NCBI GenBank assembly: GCA_036873135.1 | Contig: JAPTYO010000009.1 | Span: 38,208,756-38,272,755 of the forward strand | Length of the DNA stretch: 64,000 bases | Direction of reading: 5' to 3' | From: Clarkia xantiana subsp. parviflora | Lineage: Eukaryota > Streptophyta > Magnoliopsida > Myrtales > Onagraceae | Shown: positions 57,868-64,000 of the stretch, one piece after another | How positions within the stretch are numbered: the first letter of the stretch is position 1 | How the letters are laid out: each line of letters starts with the position of its first letter | The notes under the pieces: generated by a model | The model's input: the letters and a program-made list of their open reading frames with translations, nothing else | What the model was told of the DNA's origin: nothing | Databases searched by the model: none | Made by a program: the position numbers and the translations under genes

Positions 57868-58722
57868 TGTTAAGTTATGAGATCTAGGTCAACGGGGTAT
57901 CGGCTTTGATCTCACTCCTTATGGGGGATGTGTGTGATCCGGTCTTCTCAAGTCACCTTGTCTTTGCCTATGTCCTTCTTCCTTTCCTTCTTCCCTTGGT
58001 TCCTTCTCTTCTTCTCTCCCTTTGCCCTGCAAAAGGGGCAGTACCAGACACGGAGGGGGGGGGGGGGGTGGTGCCTGGTGAACCCTCTCCGATGCCTAAG
58101 TCAGAACTATATTTCTAGAGAGATAAAGCTAGAGAGATGTCAGAGCCAAAATGTCCAATTAGCCAAGATGATCAAATGAGTTGTGAAGGTGGGGTATTTA
58201 TAGGCAACGGTGTCATTAAGGTGGCTTAATGACATCGTTAACCTCTAAACACAATTAATTAACCTTTAAGTATATAATTAAGACCTTAGGATTCGGAGGA
58301 GGTAGGCGGAGTGGACCGAGCATGGGCGTCTGAGAGTGGTGTCGGGACCCTTGGGGGGGGGGAGGAATCCGACCCCCGAGGGTAGGGGTTGGGTGAGGGC
58401 ACCCAACCCCTCCTAGGGAGGGTGGGGTTGGCCAACCCCATCCCGACCCGATCTCTCCTAGGAGAGATCGGGTTGGCCAACCCGATCTCTCCTAGGAGAG
58501 ACCGGGTCGGCCAACCCGATCTCCCCTAGGGGAGGTCGGGTGTGGCCACCCAACCTCACCTAGGTGAGTTCGCCTCTGTCGGACGGGCGCTTCGGCCCCG
58601 TCCGAGCCGTTGATGTTCTCGCGAAGTGTCCGGGTTGAAGTTTCGATTGGAAATCATAAATGGGACGATAAAAATACAACGGTTCGGAAGTCAACGGGTT
58701 CAAATTGGGCGTATATCCATCA
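57868..58722 (-). promoter_or_regulatory. 5' LTR of element X with promoter
   Basis: 855 bp. TATA box TATAAATA on the minus strand at 58195-58202. The palindrome array at 58385-58568 (five CCTAGG cores) lies about 190-370 bp upstream of it. Two G runs (about 58056 and 58354) differ in length from the other LTR. Confidence 0.9.
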
Positions 58723-59937
58723 ACCCCGACCTGGCAGCAGCCTTCTTGGCGGACTTCCTCTTCCGCGAGGGGCGGACAACATCAGTCTCCCCCTGCTTAA
58801 GGAATAGATCGGTCAGCACAGATACCTTCTTGGCTGCAAACAATAAACAAAGAAAGGTTAGAAGTTTACCCAAGAGACCATGTTAGAAGGGCCGTCGAAG
58901 AGCTGCCCCCCAGAAATAATGTCGAGGAGTCGGATCCCGGCGTGCACCAGGTCCCGCTCCACGAGTGAATTGGCGTTGAGAGGAGTGTAAGACTCCTCCC
59001 ACCGATAGAGCTGGATGAGTTGGAGAGTCTCGAAATCCTCGTCAGCATAAGTATGGAAAGCAGGCGGAGGGTCTGCTACCACCTCCCAGCGAGGCCAGGG
59101 AATGGAGGAGTGACGGATAAAGAAGTAGCTCCTCTTCCAGCTACTATTGTCGGACCCTGTATCGATCAAGAGTCCCCGACCCTTGACCACCTTCCAGGTG
59201 TCACTGGTCCAACCGTACCGGGCAAGCTGCTGCTTACTCCACTTAGGCATCCGGGGGTAGAAGGCGCAAACCCCCGCCTCGTTGCACTTCATCCCATAAA
59301 AGGTTCTGAAGAGTTGGAGGCTGTAGACCCACTTCTATCGGAGACAGAGGACTTGAAAGGCGTTCCAGAGGCGGATGGCATGGGGAGAAAAGGTGGTGGG
59401 GTGTGTTCTGTAATGATGGCACAGCTCGACCAGATTACCACAAAAGGGGAACCTGATCCCCGCTGATATCTGTCCCGTAGAGACAAACACCTCCCCTTTC
59501 TGGGGACGAGTAACCTCAGAGTCACTCGAGGGACGATGCCTAGGATATGGGAAACGAGGTTCCCAGGTGATGGTGATGCAACCCTCTCGGAGAGCTGCAT
59601 CATAAGCAGTATTGGAAATCTCATTTGCAGCATATTCAAAATTAAAGGGTTTTCTCCCCCTCAGAGCTGGAACCGCTGTCTGAAAAGCAACCAGGGCAAG
59701 AAAATACAGTGGGACTCTGGGAAAAATTAGAAAGAAAAAGACGAACAAGCAACGAAGAGGGATTCCTTACCAGACATGATGAAGTAGAGGTTGAAGGAGA
59801 TGAACGAAACGTCGCCAGAAAGATGATCGGAAAGACTCCAAAGGCCTTCGAAATCACAGAGCTTGGAATCGCAGAGGAATCGCAGAGAGCTTTTGAGAAT
59901 TCGAAGACGGTAAAAGTTTAATTGTGACTATGGCTAG

Positions 59938-59948
59938 GGTTTTATAGT
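59938..59948 (-). promoter_or_regulatory. TATA box of the antisense gene in element C
   Basis: Minus-strand ACTATAAAACC about 165 bases before the ATG at 59777, matching element A. Confidence 0.6.
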
Positions 59949-60317
59949 CGAAGAAGACGGTTGAAAGGACACCTCGATCCGAGTCGTCGAAGTCGAAGAG
60001 TCTTAATCTGGACCGTTGAGATGAAACGTGCAGAAGGACAACGGGCGTAATGATGAAACGGCCTGAAAAGCACTTTTTCAGAAAAGGACAGGCGCGAAAA
60101 ATTAGGCACGTGGGTCGAAAACGTCACTCCATTATCTACTGCATTTAATGCACTAGGAAACCGAGGAGACCCTTGGGATATAACAGTTATCTGCAAAACC
60201 CTGAGGAAACGTAGAGGAGAAGACTGATAAACTAAGTAACTGAACCAAGGAAAAGATCCCCGACTTTAGTATTGGAAGATCGGGAGTTGAAAGACACGAC
60301 GAACTAAAAGTCCCTCA

Positions 60318-60332
60318 TGTCTTGGGGGCAAA
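60318..60332 (+). other. polypurine tract of element C
   Basis: TCTTGGGGGCAAA immediately before the LTR start at 60333. Confidence 0.7.
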
Positions 60333-60363
60333 TGATGGGTCCGACTATAGCCGTCAGGCCCTT
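60333..60363 (+). repeat. truncated 3' LTR of element C
   Basis: The first 31 bases of the LTR are present, then the sequence switches at CCCTTC to a copy of the flank that starts inside 39195-39215. TTC is shared at the join. Confidence 0.85.
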
Positions 60364-61032
60364 CATTTGACTCTTGTTAGGGAGGCAATCCGAAGGCAAT
60401 GGTATCCACAACAAAGCATCTTTTAATTCGGTTGCTGGATGGATATCTGGGGTGAATTACTTGAAGTAATTCAACACCTACTCTTGGTGTATGTGGGTTC
60501 GGCCGAACCTCCTTGTGTCTAAGGAGTTGAGATTTCTTTGTGACTACTAAAAGGGAGAGAATGACCTACCCCATGAAATATCTAACACCTCTTATTTATA
60601 AGAGGAGGTGAGCAAAACCCTTGGTGGTTTTCTCACATGGTTTAGACGCACCATGTGTCCAATTGGGCCGGCCAATACGGCCCGCGCATGGCCCATGGGG
60701 ATTTCGACCTGACCCGAAATTCCCTATGCCATACCCCAATTGGACTTAGCATGTTGGACTTATATTAATAGGCTCCTATTACGACGGTCCATTTACTCTA
60801 AATGCCAACAGCTCCCACTCGCCGGAATGGGAGGGTGCCTATTAATATGATGTTGTCCAACACATCGATATTTATTCATTGATCCAATCCAGTTCCCGTA
60901 TTGTTCATAAAAGGTTTTCTGTGCGACTAGAAAACACAACAGACTTCGCGCTACTAATTGGTTAAGAGGGTTGTAGCATCCGCGGAACGTTGATTCCCAA
61001 CCTGTTACTTTTCTGTGCCGCGTTGTACCCCT
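60364..61032. repeat. second copy of the flank upstream of element C
   Basis: Matches 39208-39878 with about 5% differences and small indels (for example GTAGCATCC near 60974), including the copia-like LTR end and the CTCCCACTCG block. Like the first copy it leads straight into a Tat LTR at the same point (CGCGTTGTACC). Confidence 0.9.
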
Positions 61033-61957
61033 TGATGGGTCCGACTACAGCCGTCAGGCCCTTTAACGGCGAGGAAACGGCGAACAGGCCCACCAGGCCC
61101 AGAGTAAGGGTCAAGATGACCTAGGAGAAGGGTCCCGATGAAGGGAGTCCCGACGAAGCAAGGTCCCGACAGAGTCGGTCCCGACGGTGGAGCTGGAAGC
61201 TCCCGATGAGAAGCCTTTAAGTAGGCCCCGATGACGAATCCCTGAGAATGATTGGCCCTGTCACGATGACGAGGGGCCCCGAGCGGTGACACAACGAGAT
61301 AACTCTGGAGTCCCCGACGGGAGTCGGGACTCGTTATCAGAGGATAAAGCCAAGATATGCGGGGCGTGGCCGAGATACGCGGAACGTGGTTAAGATACAC
61401 GGAGCGTGGCCGAGATACGCGGGGCATGGCTAAGATACGCAAGATCACGTACGAGATATGCGGGACACGGGCTAACCACCCCTAACGGTTCGCCAGGTAC
61501 CTGAGGCATCTCTTTGCCTATAAAAGGGCAAGAGGTCACCTCAGATCACTTACGTTGAGTTGAATACACTTTGATATCTGTTACTTGCCAGTCAGACGAA
61601 GTACTCATTTAAGCATCGGAGAGGGATTCTGGGTCACCGCCCGGTCTATCCCCTCTTGCAGGATTGCGTGGAGCAAAGGAGCTAGGAATGCCGTCAAGAT
61701 TCGTACCGGAGTTCCACCGTGATCCAACATTGGCGCCGTCTGTGGGAATCAAACAAAAAGCTGATATGCCTTCTACTCGATCGATGGCGGCTGGCAAGAA
61801 CAGAAGGCAGGGACAATCCGGTGGTTCCCGCCACCCCGCTGCAACGAATCTGGATTCAGTACCAGAACAGGAGGAAAACCAGAACCATCCCCCGGCTGAG
61901 CTCTCCCAGACAGGGGGGCACAATGGATCGCATCCCGAAAATATTGCCCCTCAACAC
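61033..61957 (+). mobile_element. Tat element copy E: LTR, primer site and gag start, cut by D
   Basis: LTR 61033-61729 (697 bp), primer site 61730-61747, gag from 61766 (MPSTRSMAAGKNRR) to the break at 61957, where element D begins. The rest of E presumably continues beyond D outside the window. Confidence 0.85.
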
Positions 61958-62720
61958 TGATGGGTCCCGATGTAATCGTTAACCCCGTTAACAGCCAATG
62001 GACGGCAAGTAGGTCTAGTGGGCCTCGTAAAAGCCCAGAAGGCCCAGAGGCCCAACACGAAGGGTCCCGACTTTAATAGTCCCGATGTAGGAGCTGAATG
62101 CTCCCGATTAGAAGCCTCTGAGTAGGCCCCGATATGCCTTAGTAAAGGCCCCGATAATAAAGCCCCGCAGAGGCTGGACCTGTCCCGTAGAGACTGAAGG
62201 TCCTGGGTGGTGATCTAGAATGAGACAACTCTGGAGTCCCCGACAGGAGTCGAAACTTGTGATCAGAGAATAAGACCGAGAAACCCGCCTACTAGATAAG
62301 AGTAGTGGGAGGACGGTTAAGATGTAGATAATCTCCCCCGAGAATGCGCAGGGCGTGCCCGAGATACGCGGAAGTATGGGTAAGATACGCAGAGCGTGGG
62401 GCGAGATATACGGAATCAAGACGAGATAAACGGAATCGTGGCGAGATACACGGAATCGTGGTTATAACGGCCAAGCCTGGCCTCAGGTAACTCTGGGTGA
62501 CTTCTCCTCCTATATAAAGGAGGAAGTTACCCCAGAAAAGCATTCATTCTGATACGAACTTAGACTGTGCTTACCACTCCATTGATCACCGTACTCATTT
62601 AAGCATCGGAGAGGGATTCTGGGTCACCACCCAGGTCATCCCCTTTTGCAGGACCACGCGGAGCTTAGGAGTCCAATCATTCCGTCAAGGACGTAACAGA
62701 GCTTCGCACGTGATCCAACA
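61958..62720 (+). promoter_or_regulatory. 5' LTR of element D
   Basis: U3 has approximately 20-21-bp subrepeats (GAGATACACGGAATCGTGG type, about 62350-62465) and a TATA box CTATATAAAG near 62511. It ends GATCCAACA, followed by primer site TTGGCGCCGTCTGTGGGA at 62721. Confidence 0.85.
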
Positions 62721-62774
62721 TTGGCGCCGTCTGTGGGAATCTTACGAAAAGTCAAGATAGCTTCTACCAGATCA

Positions 62775-64000
62775 ATGGCCGGTGGTGGCAAGAAAAAGCA
62801 GGTTCAGGCTGGAAGTTCTCGCCCCGCGGGAACCGTGATTTCCCCGTTGCCGGAACGTGTTGCTGAACAAGGGGAGAACCCTGCTCTTTCCCAGACAGGG
62901 GGGCAAGGTGATGAAGTCTTAGTCCGAGACACAGTGAGGGACAGACAGGATGCCCCACGAAGGGAGGAGGATGATGCTCCACCAAACCCGGTGGGCCCTG
63001 GAGCTGGAGGTGTCCCGCGAAGGGAGGAAGGATCGTCCTCGAACTCAGAGTTGGCCAAGGCAGTAGCGGAGGCCATGCCGATGTTCCTGGCTGCCATGGA
63101 AGCCTTGCTGGACAAGAGAGAGGCCACCCGGAGAGCGGAGGAGCTGCCCCCGCAAGAGGAGTTGCCGCCACCCCCACCGAGGGTGGCCCCAGAGGAACAG
63201 GACGTACAGGAGGTTCCGCCCCGGGACAAGGGTAAAGAGCCTATGCATTCCGAGAAGTTCGTGGTTGACGGCCCAGGACCAGTGCAGAATAGGACCATCC
63301 CCCTGAATGGTCCCCTCACCGCTGACCAGGTGGTAAAGATTGTTAGCATTTATATGGGTGACCAAAAGCAGATGACGTCGGAGCTGAGGGATCGGTCCAG
63401 CCATCCATTCGTACCACGATTGATTGACACCGTCGCTCCGCCTGGGATAGGCATCCCGACAATCAAGGAGTACGATGGGGAAGGAGACCCAGTCCGCCAT
63501 GTACAGAGGCATGTTCAGGCCTGCATGGGTAGGACTTCAAACGAAGATCTCGTATGCTCATTGTTCCCGATAACTCTGGGAGAAAGGGCCATGACATGGT
63601 TCTTCAGCCTTCCGCCAGGAAGTATCACATGCTGGGCTGACATGCACGACCGCTTTATCAAACAGTATCAAGGTCGGAGACGCCTCCTGAAAAGCGTGAG
63701 AACCCTAACCCAGGTGGTGCAAAGACCCGACGAGTCGTTGGCATATTATTACCAACGGTTCACTGCCAGCGCTGCGGAGATTGATGAAGAAATCTCAGAG
63801 GGAGAAATGATCCGCACTTTCCTGCGGAACCTGAGCGCTCCGTATGGCTCCGACCTGATGCATAGTGTAGCCGCGAAGGCTATATGGAGTATGGAAGCCC
63901 TGCAGGCAAGGGTGAAACAGCAAATCGACATCCAGGAGTCGAAGATTGCTGCTGGAGAGCTTGATCCCCCGAGGTCGGGGAGAGGAAAACCATCCTCCAA
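62775..64000 (+). CDS. gag of element D, open to the right edge
   Basis: Starts MAGGGKKKQVQAGSS, 55 bases after the LTR, and reads 408 codons without a stop. A charged Pro/Glu-rich N-terminus is followed by a Gag core with ELAKAVAEAMPMFLAAMEAL, FVVDGPGPVQNRTIPLNGP, EYDGEGDPVRHVQRH, TLGERAMTWFFSLPPGSITC and YYQRFTASAAEIDEEISEG. It is a clear homologue of gag in A-C but well diverged, so it is a separate subfamily. No lesion is visible in the part present. Confidence 0.9.
   Translation, partial: MAGGGKKKQVQAGSSRPAGTVISPLPERVAEQGENPALSQTGGQGDEVLVRDTVRDRQDAPRREEDDAPPNPVGPGAGGVPRREEGSSSNSELAKAVAEAMPMFLAAMEALLDKREATRRAEELPPQEELPPPPPRVAPEEQDVQEVPPRDKGKEPMHSEKFVVDGPGPVQNRTIPLNGPLTADQVVKIVSIYMGDQKQMTSELRDRSSHPFVPRLIDTVAPPGIGIPTIKEYDGEGDPVRHVQRHVQACMGRTSNEDLVCSLFPITLGERAMTWFFSLPPGSITCWADMHDRFIKQYQGRRRLLKSVRTLTQVVQRPDESLAYYYQRFTASAAEIDEEISEGEMIRTFLRNLSAPYGSDLMHSVAAKAIWSMEALQARVKQQIDIQESKIAAGELDPPRSGRGKPSS

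Larger units (their letters stand above)
48948..58722 (-). mobile_element. element X: non-autonomous LTR retrotransposon with palindromic LTRs
   Basis: 9.8 kb, target duplication ACCCC at 48943-48947 and 58723-58727. LTRs 48948-49858 and 57868-58722, minus-strand orientation from the primer site (57850-57867) and polypurine tract (49859-49872). The primer site is the Tat-family TTGGCGCCGTCTGTGGG, but the LTR sequence is unrelated to that of A-E beyond the TGATGG start. There is no RT, RNase H or integrase; only a degenerate protease trace and a possible antisense-gene trace remain. The interior is filled with minisatellites. LTRs differ almost only in repeat and homopolymer length, so insertion is very recent. 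Confidence 0.9.
47284..59777 (-). pseudogene. antisense gene of element C, split by element X
   Basis: Exon 1 is 59777-59771 (ATG TCT G) with GTAAGG donor. Exon 2 runs from 59679 to about 58870 with AGIRFPFCGNLVELCHHYRT and MPKWSKQQLARYGW. Exon 3 begins near 58820, is cut at 58728/48947 by X, and continues to about 48063. Exon 4, from about 47987 to 47284, is intact: ELGDFNRLIGYVIAYDEARE, a coiled coil and an acidic tail. Lesions besides X: one extra base near 48463 and CAG to TAG at 48247-48249. Comparing with A shows that the damage differs, so the common ancestor had a full-length gene of four exons. Confidence 0.75.
39879..60363 (+). mobile_element. Tat retrotransposon C, plus strand, interrupted by element X
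   Basis: 5' LTR, primer site, gag-PR, RT, two RNase H domains, integrase, repeat zone, antisense gene and polypurine tract are all present in order. X (48948-58722) sits in the antisense gene's third exon. Only the first 31 bp of the 3' LTR remain before a second copy of the upstream flank begins, so no target duplication can be seen. Without X the element would be about 10.7 kb. It carries more lesions than A. Confidence 0.9.
61958..64000 (+). mobile_element. Tat element D, related family, enters right edge
   Basis: Begins TGATGGGTCC inside gag of copy E. The 763-bp LTR shares the general plan and ends of the A-E family but much of its sequence differs. The 5 bases before it are AACAC; the matching copy is off-window. 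Confidence 0.85.

Noticed and set aside
61005..61448. Minus-strand frames with PRVSRPRSVYLNHVPRISATPR repeats in every LTR
   Set aside because: They read the U3 subrepeats antisense and are not present as an intact frame in all LTRs.

Overview
The window is repeat-rich nuclear DNA from a flowering plant, most likely a eudicot. The evidence is several Ty3/gypsy elements of the Tat lineage (gag-PR-RT-two RNase H domains-INT, with an extra gene in antisense), copia LTRs with a tRNA-iMet primer site, a plant L1-type LINE with a C-terminal RNase H, a plant Ptta/En-Spm-type transposase fossil, and a host-type gene with GT-AG splice signals and E2F-like promoter sites. I saw no rRNA, tRNA or CRISPR. 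No species can be named.

Layout, left to right. 1-2946: minus-strand copia element entering from the left edge (gag start, long leader, primer site, 5' LTR). 2965-3286: part of a related LTR. 3440-4920: fossil of an Ulp1/SENP-like (C48) cysteine protease gene. 6911-18093: Tat element A, minus strand, complete with 5-bp target duplication GATAT. 18337-18850: TIR element. 19000-21810: CACTA-like remnant with transposase pieces. 22340-27830: decayed LINE, minus strand. 28043-34172: Tat element B, plus strand, duplication GTTAT, a deletion derivative that keeps one 976-codon frame. 34178-39116: low-copy-looking DNA with one probable host gene at 36241-36656. 39117-39878: copia-like LTR and its flank. 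39879-60363: Tat element C, plus strand, cut open at 48948-58722 by element X (duplication ACCCC). 60364-61957: a second, about 5% diverged copy of the flank, LTR and gag start (copy E), itself interrupted at 61958 by element D, whose gag frame is open to the right edge.

A, B, C and E are one family: LTRs of about 700 bp, the same primer site, a zinc knuckle and an arginine-serine tract in gag, PR, YVDD-type RT, two RNase H domains, integrase, a 26-bp tandem-repeat zone after pol, and then a spliced gene on the opposite strand with its own TATA box. Pol is broken in A, B and C, so none looks autonomous. A and B have LTR pairs differing by about 1% or less. D is a sister family with a longer LTR and may be a donor of active proteins, but only 2 kb of it is visible. 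Element X has the same primer site and a gag/protease fossil but no usable coding capacity. Its LTRs carry a run of nested palindromes upstream of the promoter, with different copy number in the two LTRs. X and the antisense gene are the most unusual parts of the window.
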